Shown: positions 7,333 through 16,308, counted from the stretch's first letter. The stretch is 64,000 nt of DNA from Streptomyces humidus (GCF_014649655.1 NZ_BMTL01000022.1:1-64000), one strand, 5' to 3'. The notes: a model not told the origin generated them from the sequence alone. Numbers and translations are program-made.

Positions 7333-8424
7333 TCAGGCGGAGTCCCGGATCGTCCCGACGGCCCTCAGCGTACGTACCGCCGCGCCCCTCAGGGCGGGGT
7401 GTTCGCGTACCAGCCGGTGGGCCGCGCGGCGCGGCTCGTGGCGGAGCCAGTGCAGGGCGGCGCCCGGGCCTGACGTGCGCAGCGCCCCCTCGTGCACCAT
7501 GAGGTCACCCGTCTTGAAGGAGTTCTTGTAGGCGGCCTCCCCTCTCCCGAAGTCGACGAGGCGGATGCCGGACGCGGCGGCGGCTTCGATCATGCGCAGG
7601 TAGAGGATCCGGCCCGGCGAGAAGGTCGCGACGGTTCGGTCGTACGAGGGGAACCAGCAGGAGAGGACCGTGCGGGAGCGCAGGCCGAAGTGTGCGGCGA
7701 CGAGCCGGTCACCCGCGTAGAGCACCGAGAGCGTGCCGGAACAGTGCGGCGAGCCCGACTCGGCGAGCAGATCGACGAGCTGGGCGACCCACGGGTGGGT
7801 GAAAGGGTCGCGACGGCCGGTGCGGCGGTAGTGGGCCGACTTCCAGGCGATGAGCGTCCTCAGCACCGCCGGGCTGCGTTCGTCGTGGACGAACCGCAGC
7901 GGGCCGAGGTGCCGTGCCAGGCGGCGCTCCTGGGCCCGGGTGGTCTTCAGCAGGCTTCGCGAGTGGGCTCGGAGGTGGTTCTCGTACGCCTCGTAGCCCT
8001 GGGCGAGGTCGACGACGGGAGACGCGAACCGTCCCGTCGCATACGGCAGGAAGAGGTTCTGACCGCTTTCGAGATGGTTGAACTCCCAGGCGTTCAGTGA
8101 GCAGGCGCGCATGAGCTGGTGCGGGTCGAGCCGTGCGTCGTCGGGGTGCAGGACGGCGCCCTGGCAGTCGGAGACGCCCAGCCCGATCGCGCGGCCGTGG
8201 CCCCATCGGCCCCTCTGGAAGGGGAAGTAGCCGACCGGTTGCCGCTTGCCGCGCAACACCGCTACGTGCGCGTCGCGGCGCACCCGGCCGACGGCCTGGG
8301 TGAACTCCGCGCTCATGAAGGGGTTGGCGGCGGGGGTCGTGGTGTGCCGGAGTTCGTTCCAGAGGTCGAGGTCGCTCGGTGTGAGTTCACGGGGGTGCAC
8401 GATGTCGATGCGTGGAGTCGTCAT
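7333..8424 (-). CDS. GNAT-superfamily acyltransferase, BioF2/FemAB-like
   Basis: A 363-residue cytoplasmic protein of the acetyltransferase family often labelled cellulose-biosynthesis CelD-like, which has two tandem GNAT folds like FemAB. Seen: LDLWNELRHTTTPAANPFMS at the start, WEFNHLESGQ in the middle and the later conserved block LVDFGRGEAAYKNSFKTG (about residues 295-312), which is diagnostic for the family. Members act on envelope polysaccharides or peptidoglycan precursors; the substrate here is unknown. The ATG at 8424 has an AGGGA site; the upstream extension is non-coding. It stands alone. Confidence 0.75.
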   Translation of the reverse strand: MTTPRIDIVHPRELTPSDLDLWNELRHTTTPAANPFMSAEFTQAVGRVRRDAHVAVLRGKRQPVGYFPFQRGRWGHGRAIGLGVSDCQGAVLHPDDARLDPHQLMRACSLNAWEFNHLESGQNLFLPYATGRFASPVVDLAQGYEAYENHLRAHSRSLLKTTRAQERRLARHLGPLRFVHDERSPAVLRTLIAWKSAHYRRTGRRDPFTHPWVAQLVDLLAESGSPHCSGTLSVLYAGDRLVAAHFGLRSRTVLSCWFPSYDRTVATFSPGRILYLRMIEAAAASGIRLVDFGRGEAAYKNSFKTGDLMVHEGALRTSGPGAALHWLRHEPRRAAHRLVREHPALRGAAVRTLRAVGTIRDSA

Positions 8425-8500
8425 GGAGGTCCCTGGGTTCCTGGTTCGCGGCAAGAAGTCGTCCGCCGTGGCCGGGCGAGGCGCGCGAGGCGTCGGACCC

Positions 8501-9166
8501 TCAGGCGTGAAGCGCGCGGCACGCCGGCCACACGCGGGCGGCACCGGTCCGGCCGGGCCGGGGAGGGCCGCGCCGGCCGGTCACGCCGGCGAGCTGTACC
8601 TCCGGCACCCGGCGTTCGTCTTCGGCACGGGCCCCCGAGCAGCGGCTGGGGTCCACGGCCGGGCGCGTGGACGTCCGCGCGAACAGCAGAGCGCGAAGAC
8701 GGCGGAAGACACTGGGCGGGGCCGCCTGCGTCATGACCAGGAGCCGCAGCCGGGAACCTGCCACCGCGCGCAGCGCGCACACCGTGACCAGCGTCATCGC
8801 GAGATGAATCGCGCCGCCCGCCCCTCCGTGGAGCGTCCCTCCCCCGGGGCCGGGGCCGGGTCCGGAGAAGGTGAACGATAACCAGCAACAGGCCGTGGCC
8901 TGGGCGGAGACCATGGCCCCGAGGCCGGACGACAGGACGACGGCCGCGGGCGCGCGCGACCGCAGCACGGCACCCGCGAAGAAGACCAGCGCGACGACCA
9001 CGCAGGCGGCACACGAGAGCGTGCGCGCGAAGGCCAGGCAGTACCCGGTGGCGGCGAGGGCCGTCGTGGCCGCGGCCGGCCCGCCGGCCGGCAGCTCTCC
9101 GGCCCAGGCCGTGCCGTCAGCGTGCGGACCGCCGTGGAGCGCGCGAGAGAGCGGGTGGGCGATCAT
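8501..9166 (-). CDS. Hypothetical membrane protein
   Basis: A 221-residue frame with three predicted membrane helices (about residues 40-68, 73-99 and 120-137) and a basic, Arg/Pro-rich C-terminal tail. No family is recognised. It lies 76 bases upstream of the acyltransferase in the same direction and could share its transcript. Codon use is as GC-biased as in neighbouring genes. The tail after about residue 150 may be less reliable. Confidence 0.5.
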   Translation of the reverse strand: MIAHPLSRALHGGPHADGTAWAGELPAGGPAAATTALAATGYCLAFARTLSCAACVVVALVFFAGAVLRSRAPAAVVLSSGLGAMVSAQATACCWLSFTFSGPGPGPGGGTLHGGAGGAIHLAMTLVTVCALRAVAGSRLRLLVMTQAAPPSVFRRLRALLFARTSTRPAVDPSRCSGARAEDERRVPEVQLAGVTGRRGPPRPGRTGAARVWPACRALHA

Positions 9167-9771
9167 GTCTCGTCCATGATCGAGGAGACCTGTGTGCGTG
9201 CGACACCGAACGGGAAAACCGCCGGGAGCGAACGTTCGCGCGACCGGTCACGTCTGCGGGTGAACGGCCTCTCGGCGCGGCGGCCCGAACACCGTCGCCG
9301 ACCACGATCAGAAGCGGGACGAAGAGGTCGTCCAAGACCCCACGCGGGCGGCGGCTTGCGAGGGGCACCCCGCCGTGAGGCTCCCCCGCCGACGCCGGCG
9401 CCCAGTGCTCACGCAGGTCCCGTACGACCGCCAGCGCCGCCGGCCTGAGCCTCCTCACCTTCGGCCCGACTGCGGATCGGTCGGACGAGATGAGAAAGCT
9501 TCAGGAATCCCGAAGTTACGTCACAAGCACACAGAGCACGCGAACGAGAAAGAACCCCTGGCCACAGGGGCAGGAACTCGGCGGGCCTCAGGAGGACTCA
9601 CGGGATGTCGCACAGCTCGAGTCGTTCACGGCCGGAACCCCAGCCGGGTCACGGCTGGGGTCCCTCTGGGCGGTGGGACTCGGTCCGCGGGCGGAAGCCG
9701 CCCGCCCGGGGACCGCTGCCTCCCTGCCACGGTGGAGCGCGCGAGAGCGCGGTCCCCGCGGCTCGGGCGGG
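9167..9771. other. Gene-free stretch between hypothetical membrane protein and GH62
   Basis: No convincing gene in 605 bases. The left part would hold the promoter of the leftward membrane-protein gene. The right part holds two hairpins downstream of the GH62 gene: one at 9637-9661 and a bipartite GC stem at 9681-9715 (GCGGGCGG-AAG-CCGCCCGC, extended by CGGTCC/GGACCG). Confidence 0.5.
9637..9661 (-). terminator. Hairpin downstream of the GH62 gene
   Basis: Stem ACCCCAGCCG / CGGCTGGGGT with a 5-base loop, about 110 bases beyond the GH62 stop codon. Confidence 0.45.
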
Positions 9772-10791
9772 TCAGCGCTGCAGGGTGAGGACGCCCGGCC
9801 GCCAGGGCAGCTTGTCGTAGGGCCCTGAGGCGGAGGGAGACTTGCCCTGGTAGAGGAGCTGCAGGTTGCAGGGGTCGACGGTCATGGTCTGGTCGGGGTT
9901 GTTGCGGACCAGGTCACCGTGGCTGATGTCGTTGGTCCAGTTGGCGCCGCTGTTGGCCTTGCCCGCGAAGGGGTTGCTCTCGCTGGCGGCCTGCGGGGTC
10001 CAGGAACCGTTCAGGCTGGAGGCCGTGAACGAACGGAAGTAGCGCTGCTCGCTGGCGCCCCGCGCCTCGACGATCATGAGGTACTTGTTCTGGTCCTGGA
10101 GCTTGTAGACCTGCGGCGCCTCGAACAGGTTCTTCACCGTGTCGCTCATGATCGTCGTGTACGACGAGCCGAAGTTGCCCGGGAAGTTCCCGATCGGCAT
10201 GCTCGCCCGGTAGATCTTGCCGTTGTCACCGGCGAAGAACAGGTACATGTTCTGGTCGTCGGCGATCAGGGTCTGGTCGATCGGGGCGCCGCCGGGGATG
10301 CCGCCGGTGAACAGCGGCTGGGGCGCGGACCAGCCGTTGGGGTTGGTCGGGTCGCTCGACGTGCGGTAGATGAAGGGCCACGCGCCCCACTGGTACGCCA
10401 GCACCCAGATCTTCTTGGGCGCGAAGTAGAACAGCGTGGGCGCCACCGCGGACTGGTTCATGCCGGCCTGTCCCGCCGACGCCATGTCCGACCAGTTGGT
10501 GAAGGGACTGAACCGCATCGAGCCGTAGCCCGATCCCGACACACTCGACGCGTAGACCAGGTGCTTGCCGTTGTAGACCACGTTGGTGAAGTCCTTCACC
10601 GCGAGCCACCCGTTCGCCGGCTGCGCCAGCACACCCGTCGACGACCACCGGTACGTCGACGGGAGGGAGCACGCGTTGACGGCCGCCTGAGCCGGATTGG
10701 CGACGAGCGACGCCGCCAACGAGGCCAGGGCAGCGACCGGAGCGGCGAGCATCACAGCCAGACGTTTGCGGCTGAAATTTCCTCTGCGCAT
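9772..10791 (-). CDS. Secreted alpha-L-arabinofuranosidase, GH62
   Basis: A 339-residue secreted enzyme that removes arabinofuranose side chains from arabinoxylan. The N-terminus has a positively charged signal peptide (MRRGNFSRKRLAVML...) ending near NPAQAA. The rest is a single GH62 five-bladed propeller with no carbohydrate-binding module. Family segments seen are DFTNVVYNGKHLVYAS, APTLFYFAPKKIWVLAYQWG, IDQTLIADDQNMYLFFAGD, LFEAPQVYKL (likely general-acid Glu) and ISHGDLVRNNPDQTM. The ATG at 10791 has an AGAGG site. Regulation by plant polysaccharide is inferred from function and from the LacI gene upstream. Confidence 0.92.
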   Translation of the reverse strand: MRRGNFSRKRLAVMLAAPVAALASLAASLVANPAQAAVNACSLPSTYRWSSTGVLAQPANGWLAVKDFTNVVYNGKHLVYASSVSGSGYGSMRFSPFTNWSDMASAGQAGMNQSAVAPTLFYFAPKKIWVLAYQWGAWPFIYRTSSDPTNPNGWSAPQPLFTGGIPGGAPIDQTLIADDQNMYLFFAGDNGKIYRASMPIGNFPGNFGSSYTTIMSDTVKNLFEAPQVYKLQDQNKYLMIVEARGASEQRYFRSFTASSLNGSWTPQAASESNPFAGKANSGANWTNDISHGDLVRNNPDQTMTVDPCNLQLLYQGKSPSASGPYDKLPWRPGVLTLQR

Positions 10792-11407
10792 GACGACCTC
10801 TTGATTCTCGAGTATGCGGTCCCGGTCGGCCCGGTCACGGACCGTCCGGACTGTCGACGTGTTGCGGTTCGTGGCGGTACGCGAGCACGGACCGAGCCCC
10901 CCGCGCCCTCCCGGTCCCTCAGAGCTTCCGGCCTGCCGGTGGCGCCCGTTGCCCTCCGGCCTCCGGACGAGGGACGCCGCGCGGGGCGTCGCCCGCCGCC
11001 CTCCCCCGGCGGTCGGCAACCGATGAGCCGAGTGGCTCGACAGCGACCCGCGTACGAGACGAACGGAGCATCGGGCGTTGCTCGTGCACATGCCGGAAGA
11101 TCGCTTGATGCGGCCATGACACATGCATGAACGACGCCCTCCTTGCGACTCGGCCGTACGGGCGGGCATGCCCCGAAGGCGCCCCGCTCCGCGAGGGAAA
11201 CAGCTTCGACGCATTCGAGATATCGAACATGAGGCGAGGTATCGATCAATCTGGATGATAGGGGGCGAGTGAGCGGCGTCAATACCTCTCGCAAGATTCG
11301 CCATTGTCGTCGAAACATTTCGAGCCACAGAGGGGCCGGAAGGCCACGCCGGAGACGCCGGCCCCTGCCGCGGGCAAGCCGGTCCGCGCCCGGACGCCCG
11401 CGGAAGG
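10792..11407. other. Long 5' region of GH62 without a gene
   Basis: 616 bases with no frame that looks coding. It holds the GH62 promoter region and an A/T-richer block (about 11205-11325) with TATCGA direct copies and the inverted repeat at 11310-11323. The far end is the 3' side of the LacI gene. Confidence 0.5.
11310..11323. promoter_or_regulatory. Inverted repeat, possible LacI-family operator
   Basis: TCGAAA-CA-TTTCGA, two 6-bp arms with a 2-base centre. It resembles the CGAAA-n-TTTCG palindromes reported for xylanolytic genes of Streptomyces, but lies 519 bases from the GH62 start, so its target is uncertain. Confidence 0.3.
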
Positions 11408-12421
11408 TCAGGCGCTGGCGCGGGTGACCAGTCTGGTGGGCAGGATCAGCGGGGTGGGGTCCTGCCCGCCCACGAGCGCGACCAGCATGCGCGCCATCTC
11501 CAGCCCGAGCGCCGCGATGGGCTGATGGACCGTGGTGAGCGGCGGATCCGCGATCCGGGCGATCGCCAGGTCGTCGAAGCCGATCACGGCGACGTCGGCG
11601 GGAACCGACCGGCCGGCCTCACGCAGAGCGCGCAGCGCCCCCGCCGCCATGTTGTCGTTGGCGGCGAACACCCCTTCCACGCCGGGGTGTTCGGCCAGCA
11701 GCGCGGTCATGGCGGCGGCTCCGCTGGGTTCGGTGAAATCCCCCTCCCGCGGCGGGAACGGATCGAGCCCGGCCGCCAGCATGGCATCGCGGTAACCACG
11801 GTAACGGGCGCGCCCGGCCTCGGTGTCCAGACGTCCGCAGATCACCGCCACCCGGGTCCGGCCGAGACAGAGCAGATGCTCGGTCGCCCCGCGCGCTCCG
11901 CCGACGTTGTCGACGTCCACGTACCACCGCGGCGCCGGACCGACCGGGCGTCCGCCGAACACGACGGGGATCTCCGCTTCCTGGGCCGTCCGGGCCAGCG
12001 GATCGCCCTCGCGCAGCGCCATCAGCATGACGCCGTCGGCGCCCTTGGACCGCAGCAGCTCCTCCACCCGCTTGCGGCCCCGGTCGGAAGCGGCCAGGCA
12101 CAGCATCAGGTGCAGGTCGGCCTCCTCCAGAGCGGCCGACGCCCCCACGATCACCTGGGCGAAGAACGGATCGGCGAAGATCGACGGGTCCTCGCCCGCG
12201 ATGACCAGGGCGGCGGCTCCGGTCTGACGCGTGGCCAGTGCGCGGGCGGTCGGATTCGGTACGTAGCCGAGGCGTTGGACGGCGCGTTCGACCGCCTCGC
12301 GCTTGACGCGGCTGACGTGCGGGGCGTTGTTGAGGGCGCGAGAGGCCACGGACCGGGAGACGCCGGCGAGTTCGGCCACCTCGTCGAGCGTCGGCTGCCG
12401 GCGGGACGCGTCCTGTGCCAT
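11408..12421 (-). CDS. LacI-family repressor (CebR-like by context)
   Basis: A 337-residue DNA-binding regulator. The N-terminal LacI helix-turn-helix and hinge (LDEVAELAGVSRSVASRALN, then LGYVPNPTARAL) are followed by a periplasmic-binding-protein-like sugar domain (DPFFAQVIVGA, VFAANDNMAAGALRALREAG, AVIGFDDL, LTTVHQP). It is transcribed away from the GH6 gene. The spacer holds CebR-type palindromes, one of them (12500-12513) 79 bases upstream of its own start, so it probably represses both itself and the endoglucanase until a cello-oligosaccharide binds. The ligand is inferred from operators and neighbour, not from the protein. Confidence 0.88.
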   Translation of the reverse strand: MAQDASRRQPTLDEVAELAGVSRSVASRALNNAPHVSRVKREAVERAVQRLGYVPNPTARALATRQTGAAALVIAGEDPSIFADPFFAQVIVGASAALEEADLHLMLCLAASDRGRKRVEELLRSKGADGVMLMALREGDPLARTAQEAEIPVVFGGRPVGPAPRWYVDVDNVGGARGATEHLLCLGRTRVAVICGRLDTEAGRARYRGYRDAMLAAGLDPFPPREGDFTEPSGAAAMTALLAEHPGVEGVFAANDNMAAGALRALREAGRSVPADVAVIGFDDLAIARIADPPLTTVHQPIAALGLEMARMLVALVGGQDPTPLILPTRLVTRASA

Positions 12422-12499
12422 GGATCATGAGCCTTCCGTCGCGGCGCGTGCGAGTGAGCGTGTGGTGGCGAGCGTGGGAGCGAGCGAGAACGAGAGATC

Positions 12500-12513
12500 T
12501 GGAAGCGCTTCCA
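12500..12513. promoter_or_regulatory. CebR-like operator, repressor side
   Basis: Perfect 14-bp palindrome TGGAAGCGCTTCCA upstream of the LacI-type gene. It differs from the CebR consensus TGGGAGCGCTCCCA by one symmetric base pair. Confidence 0.7.
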
Positions 12514-12630
12514 GTCGGGGAACTGTAGAGCCTCCCCCTGGCCACGTGAAGCCCTGGTGAGGCCCGCAGGAGGCCCATGGGAGGCCCTGCGGGCCCGAGG
12601 GTCGCGGAACGGCGGTTTCCGCTGGGGCAC

Positions 12631-12659
12631 TTGACAGTTCCGACGCCCCGCCACACGAT
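12631..12659 (+). promoter_or_regulatory. Candidate promoter of the GH6 gene
   Basis: TTGACA (12631-12636), 17-base spacer, weak -10 CACGAT (12654-12659). The operators at 12692-12720 lie just downstream, in position to block transcription. Confidence 0.45.
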
Positions 12660-12691
12660 ACCGACCACACCCCCGAAGCCCACCTTCCCCT

Positions 12692-12720
12692 TGGGACCGC
12701 TTCCAGTGGGAGCGCTCCCA
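12692..12720 (+). promoter_or_regulatory. Two adjacent CebR-like operators, GH6 side
   Basis: An imperfect site TGGGACCGCTTCCA (12692-12705) is followed after one base by a perfect TGGGAGCGCTCCCA (12707-12720), which is identical to the published CebR consensus of streptomycetes. Confidence 0.8.
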
Positions 12721-12868
12721 GCCACACTGCGGGCCTCCTCGGGTGTGTCGCTCCCGCCGGAAGCCGCCGGCGCCCGGGGGCGTCGTACCACCACCGCGCT
12801 TCCTCAGCGCGCCGCACGCTCAGGACGAGAGCGTGCGGCGCACCCCTGCCAGGAAAACGAGGTACACC

Positions 12869-13834
12869 TTGCGCCGCAGATTCCGCGCCCTCGTGGCAGC
12901 GTTCCTCGCCATGCCGCTGGCGCTCGCCATCGCCCCGTCCGCGCACGCCGCCGACCCGACCACCATGACCAGCGGGTTCTACGTGGACCCCGACTCCAGC
13001 GCGAAGCGGTGGGTCGCCGCCAACCCCGGCGACGGCCGGGCGTCCGCGATCAACGCCTCCATCGCCAACACCCCGACGGCCCGCTGGTTCGGCTCCTGGA
13101 GCGGCGCCGTGGGCACCGCCGCCGGCGCCTACGCGGGCGCCGCGGACGCCAAGGACAAGCTGCCCCTCCTCGTCGCGTACAACATCTACAACCGCGACTA
13201 CTGCGGCGGGCACTCCGCGGGCGGAGCCTCGTCGCCGTCCGCCTACTCGAGCTGGATCGCACAGTTCGCCGGCGGCATCGCCAACCGCCCGGCCGTCGTG
13301 CTCCTCGAACCCGACTCCCTCGGGGACTACGGCTGTATGACGCAGAGTCAGATCGCCGAGCGGCAGGGCATGCTCAGCGGGGCCCTCGCCCAGTTCAACC
13401 GCCAGGCCCCCAACACCTGGGTCTACCTGGACGCCGGCAACCCCGGCTGGGCCGGGGCGGCGACCATGGCCCAGCGCCTCAACGACGCGGGCCTGCGACA
13501 GGCCCACGGCTTCTCCCTCAACATCTCCAACTACTTCACCACCGCCGAGAACACCGCCTACGGCAACGCCGTCAACAACGAACTCCGCGCCCGCTACGGC
13601 TACACCAAGCCGTTCGTCGTGGACAGCAGCCGCAACGGCAACGGCTCCAACGGCCAGTGGTGCAACCCGGCGGGCCGCCGGATCGGCACCCCCACCCAGA
13701 CGGGCGGTGGCGCCGAGATGCTCCTGTGGATCAAGGCGCCGGGCGAGTCCGACGGCAACTGCGGCGTCGGAGGCGGCTCTTCGGCCGGACAGTTCCTTCC
13801 CGAGGTCGCCTACAAGATGATCTACGGCTACTGA
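12869..13834 (+). CDS. Secreted endo-beta-1,4-glucanase, GH6
   Basis: A 321-residue single-domain cellulase of glycoside hydrolase family 6. It has a signal peptide (LRRRFRALVAAFLAMPLALA, cut near AHAA) and no cellulose-binding module. Family marks: LLVAYNIYNRDYCGGHSAGG, LLEPDSLGDYGC (general-acid Asp), NTWVYLDAGNPGW and LLWIKAPGESDGNCG. Length and layout match CelA1-type enzymes of streptomycetes. I chose the TTG at 12869 because a GAGG site lies 7 bases upstream and it starts exactly at the signal peptide; the in-frame extension upstream is non-coding. CebR-like sites and the facing repressor gene indicate cello-oligosaccharide control. Confidence 0.92.
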   Translation: MRRRFRALVAAFLAMPLALAIAPSAHAADPTTMTSGFYVDPDSSAKRWVAANPGDGRASAINASIANTPTARWFGSWSGAVGTAAGAYAGAADAKDKLPLLVAYNIYNRDYCGGHSAGGASSPSAYSSWIAQFAGGIANRPAVVLLEPDSLGDYGCMTQSQIAERQGMLSGALAQFNRQAPNTWVYLDAGNPGWAGAATMAQRLNDAGLRQAHGFSLNISNYFTTAENTAYGNAVNNELRARYGYTKPFVVDSSRNGNGSNGQWCNPAGRRIGTPTQTGGGAEMLLWIKAPGESDGNCGVGGGSSAGQFLPEVAYKMIYGY

Positions 13835-13990
13835 TCCGGATCCAGAACTCCCGCGGCCGGTCCCCCGGCCCGCGGCCCGTCCCCCAGCCCCACGCACGCC
13901 CCTCGGTCCCCCGGCCCACACCTCGCCGGGTGGCCGGGGGGGCCACGGGGCAGGGGCGCGGGAGCCGTCCGGACCGCGCCGCGGCACCAC

Positions 13991-14029
13991 GGGCCGCCAC
14001 CCGCCTTCCGCACAGGCGGGTGGCGGCCC
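13991..14029 (+). terminator. Strong hairpin after the GH6 gene
   Basis: Perfect 15-bp stem (arms 13991-14005 and 14015-14029, GGGCCGCCACCCGCC and complement) with a 9-base loop, 157 bases after the stop codon. No T-tract. Confidence 0.65.
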
Positions 14030-14109
14030 GACGCACGCGGGGCGACGGCGGGGCGAGGGGGGCGTTCCCTCGCCTCTCCGTCGATCGGGTCGGCCCCCGG
14101 TACGCCGCC

Positions 14110-14164
14110 CCCTCACGCCGGCAGCCCTCGCTCAGGCCCCTCACGCCGGTCGCCCTCACGCCGG
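14110..14164. repeat. Three copies of CCCTCACGCCGG
   Basis: Copies at 14110-14121, 14138-14149 and 14153-14164, in the otherwise gene-free 13835-14232 stretch between the GH6 terminator and the small gene at 14233. Confidence 0.6.
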
Positions 14165-14232
14165 TCGCCCTCGCGCAGGCCGCGCACGTCGGTCCCTGGC
14201 GTCTGTCGCCCTCGTGTCGGGGCGCGGCCGCC

Positions 14233-14514
14233 TCATGTGCGGGGGTGAGGGTCTTCCTCCAGCTTCTCGAAGAAGAACTCGTGCTTGAGGAAGGACACGT
14301 CGTACTCGTGGCCCGACTGGGGAGGCAGCAGCTGGGAGGCCTGGAACAAGCGCCACCCGTCGTGCAGCGCGGCGAGCCCGGTGAGGTAGGGCGGCTCGTC
14401 GCCGTCACCGGTCGTCGGGCGGGTCCGGCCGGTCCCGTCGTACCGGGACCAGCCGACCACCTGGGAGTCGAGCGCCGACGTGGCGAGATAGAGGACCAGA
14501 ACCTGCTGTCTCAT
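14233..14514 (-). CDS. Hypothetical protein, 93 aa, coupled to the dioxygenase gene
   Basis: A small soluble protein with an aromatic-rich C-terminus (YDVSFLKHEFFFEKLEEDPH). No family is recognised. Its ATG overlaps the stop of the phytanoyl-CoA-dioxygenase-like gene (ATGA), so the two are translationally coupled and probably function together. The segment MRQQVLVLYLATSALDSQVVG is moderately hydrophobic but does not look like a signal peptide. Confidence 0.6.
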   Translation of the reverse strand: MRQQVLVLYLATSALDSQVVGWSRYDGTGRTRPTTGDGDEPPYLTGLAALHDGWRLFQASQLLPPQSGHEYDVSFLKHEFFFEKLEEDPHPRT

Positions 14515-15338
14515 ACATGGCTCCTGCGAGTCGGTCTGGTCGGCCTGTTGGTGACGCGGGTGACCCAGTGGTCGACGTCGAACAGGTCGTCGCCGGTCAG
14601 GGCCCGCCACAGCAGGACCCGGTTGTGGATCTCCAGTCGGGCGGTGGCCTGTTCGTACCAGGGGAAGGCGGTGGCGAGCTCCGCGGTCACGGCCGGGTCG
14701 TGCAGGTCGGCGGTGTCCCACAGGCGCACCTGCGGCACGGTGGGATTGAGGCGGAGCTTGTACATGTGGCGGCGGCGCTCGGTGTCGTTGCGGCGGCCGC
14801 TGTGCCAGATGCCGTGGTGCACGAGGACGACCGTGCCCGCCGGGCAGGTCAGGCGCGTCTGCCCCCGGAGGTTCTGCACGCGTCCGATGTCCGTCTCGTT
14901 GATCCTGCGCAGGTGGCTTCCGGGCACGCTCAGCGTGCCGCCCATGGCGGCGGTCACCTCGTGCGGGTAGTACATGAGCTGGATGTCGAAGGCGTCCGGC
15001 CGTACGTCGATGATCGCGTCTGCGTGGAGGTCCTGCGCATGCCCCTCGTGCGGCTCGCGGACGTGCACGGCGTGGTGGTCGACGGTCGGCCCGGGGCCGA
15101 CCAGGCTCTCCACCGCGCCCGCGACGACCGGGAGGGCGAGCAGCGCGTGGACGAACGTGTCCTGCCCGAACGCCGCGCTCAGGGGGGTGCCGTAGGCGAC
15201 GTGCGGCAGTCCCTCGTCCAGGGCCGCGACGGCCCGCTCGTTGAGTTCCGGCGGCACCACCCCGTCCAGGCGCAGATACCCCTGCGCGACGAAGCGGGCC
15301 ACCTCGACCGATGTCAGGAGGTGCTTGCTGGTTCGCAT
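14511..15338 (-). CDS. Phytanoyl-CoA dioxygenase (PhyH) family oxygenase
   Basis: A 275-residue Fe(II)/2-oxoglutarate-dependent oxygenase. The jelly-roll metal triad can be traced as His and Asp in LHADAIIDV and a distal His in LVHHGIWHSG, followed by an Arg-rich 2-oxoglutarate site (RRNDTERRRHMYKLRL). The substrate is unknown. The ATG at 15338 gives the family start (MRTSKHLLTSVEVARFVAQG); the frame stays open upstream, into the start region of the divergent AraC gene, but is not conserved-looking there. It is divergent from the AraC regulator with a 73-base gap, which suggests control by it. Confidence 0.82.
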   Translation of the reverse strand: MRTSKHLLTSVEVARFVAQGYLRLDGVVPPELNERAVAALDEGLPHVAYGTPLSAAFGQDTFVHALLALPVVAGAVESLVGPGPTVDHHAVHVREPHEGHAQDLHADAIIDVRPDAFDIQLMYYPHEVTAAMGGTLSVPGSHLRRINETDIGRVQNLRGQTRLTCPAGTVVLVHHGIWHSGRRNDTERRRHMYKLRLNPTVPQVRLWDTADLHDPAVTAELATAFPWYEQATARLEIHNRVLLWRALTGDDLFDVDHWVTRVTNRPTRPTRRSHV

Positions 15339-15411
15339 GCGACGAACGTATGCGCCTCGCAGGCCCCGGTCGTGGGCTGAATTCGCCCACTGCTGGTAGT
15401 TTTCCACCTTC

Positions 15412-16308
15412 GTGAGGTCCACAACGCTCTGGCTCGACGAGGCTCCCACGGTGGTCGCCGCCGGCATCGGCGTGCACGGCGTCTCCACCGCGCACGACGT
15501 CTTCCGGCTGCCCGGCCTGTGGCAGCTGCACCTTTACCACTACGAGGGCGCCCTGTCGCTCGGGCAGTCGGTCCACCCCATTCGCCCCGGCCACGTCAGC
15601 CTGGTGCCGCCGAACACGGAGGTGCACTTCCACTACCGGGGCAGATCGGAGCACTTCTACGTCCATCTGCGGCTGCACGAGGGCGGATCCGCGCGGGTGG
15701 TACCGGTGATGCAGGACGCCGCGGCCGAGAGCACGCGCCTGGCCGAGCTGCTCCGCCACGCCGTGACGGCCATGCCGACCTCCGCCCCGCGAGCAACCGC
15801 CGAGGTGTGGGCCGCGCTGTGGCGCATCGCCGAGCTGCCGAGCGGCGAGGGGGACGGGCGCGGCCACCCCTACGTGTCCGCCGCACAGGCCCATGTCGAG
15901 GAACACCTGGCCGGCCCGTTGCCGGTACCGGACATCGCTCGCGCCGTCGGGATCTCCCACACCCACCTGACCCGCCTGTTCCGCGCCGAGACCGGCCTCA
16001 CGGTCGTGTCGTACATCCGGCGCCGGCGCCTGCACCGCGCCCGCCATCTCCTGTCGTCCTCCACCCTGTCCATCACCGCCGTCGCCGCGGCCGTGGGCAT
16101 CGCCGATCTCCAGGCCTTCAACAAGGCCTGCCGCCGCGAGCTCGGCGCGAGCCCGCGTGAGATACGTGCGGCCGGGAGCCCGGGACACGACGCCGAGGAC
16201 ACGCCGGGGCTGCCGGAATTGCCGCAGCTGCCGGGGTTGCCGGGCGAGGGGGCGGCCGCCGACGGCGGGGGCAGGGCCCGGGGCGGCGATTCGCTGTCCA
16301 GGGCGTGA
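15412..16308 (+). CDS. AraC-family transcriptional regulator
   Basis: A 298-residue regulator. The N-terminal cupin-like sensor (residues about 10-110, with RPGHVSLVPPNTEVHFHYRG) precedes the two-HTH AraC domain (about 165-260; VPDIARAVGISHTHLTRLFR and the RRRLHRARHLL linker). The C-terminus carries a Pro/Gly/Leu-rich extension with PELPQLPGLPGEG-type repeats. It starts at a GTG and is divergent from the PhyH-like oxygenase, its likely target. Confidence 0.88.
   Translation: MRSTTLWLDEAPTVVAAGIGVHGVSTAHDVFRLPGLWQLHLYHYEGALSLGQSVHPIRPGHVSLVPPNTEVHFHYRGRSEHFYVHLRLHEGGSARVVPVMQDAAAESTRLAELLRHAVTAMPTSAPRATAEVWAALWRIAELPSGEGDGRGHPYVSAAQAHVEEHLAGPLPVPDIARAVGISHTHLTRLFRAETGLTVVSYIRRRRLHRARHLLSSSTLSITAVAAAVGIADLQAFNKACRRELGASPREIRAAGSPGHDAEDTPGLPELPQLPGLPGEGAAADGGGRARGGDSLSRA

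Noticed and set aside
9490..9828. A frame of 112 codons upstream of the GH62 terminator region
   Set aside because: No ribosome site and no conserved-looking segment; it runs through two hairpins.
10752..11318. A 188-codon leftward frame upstream of GH62
   Set aside because: It overlaps the GH62 signal-peptide region in another frame and has no family features or start site.
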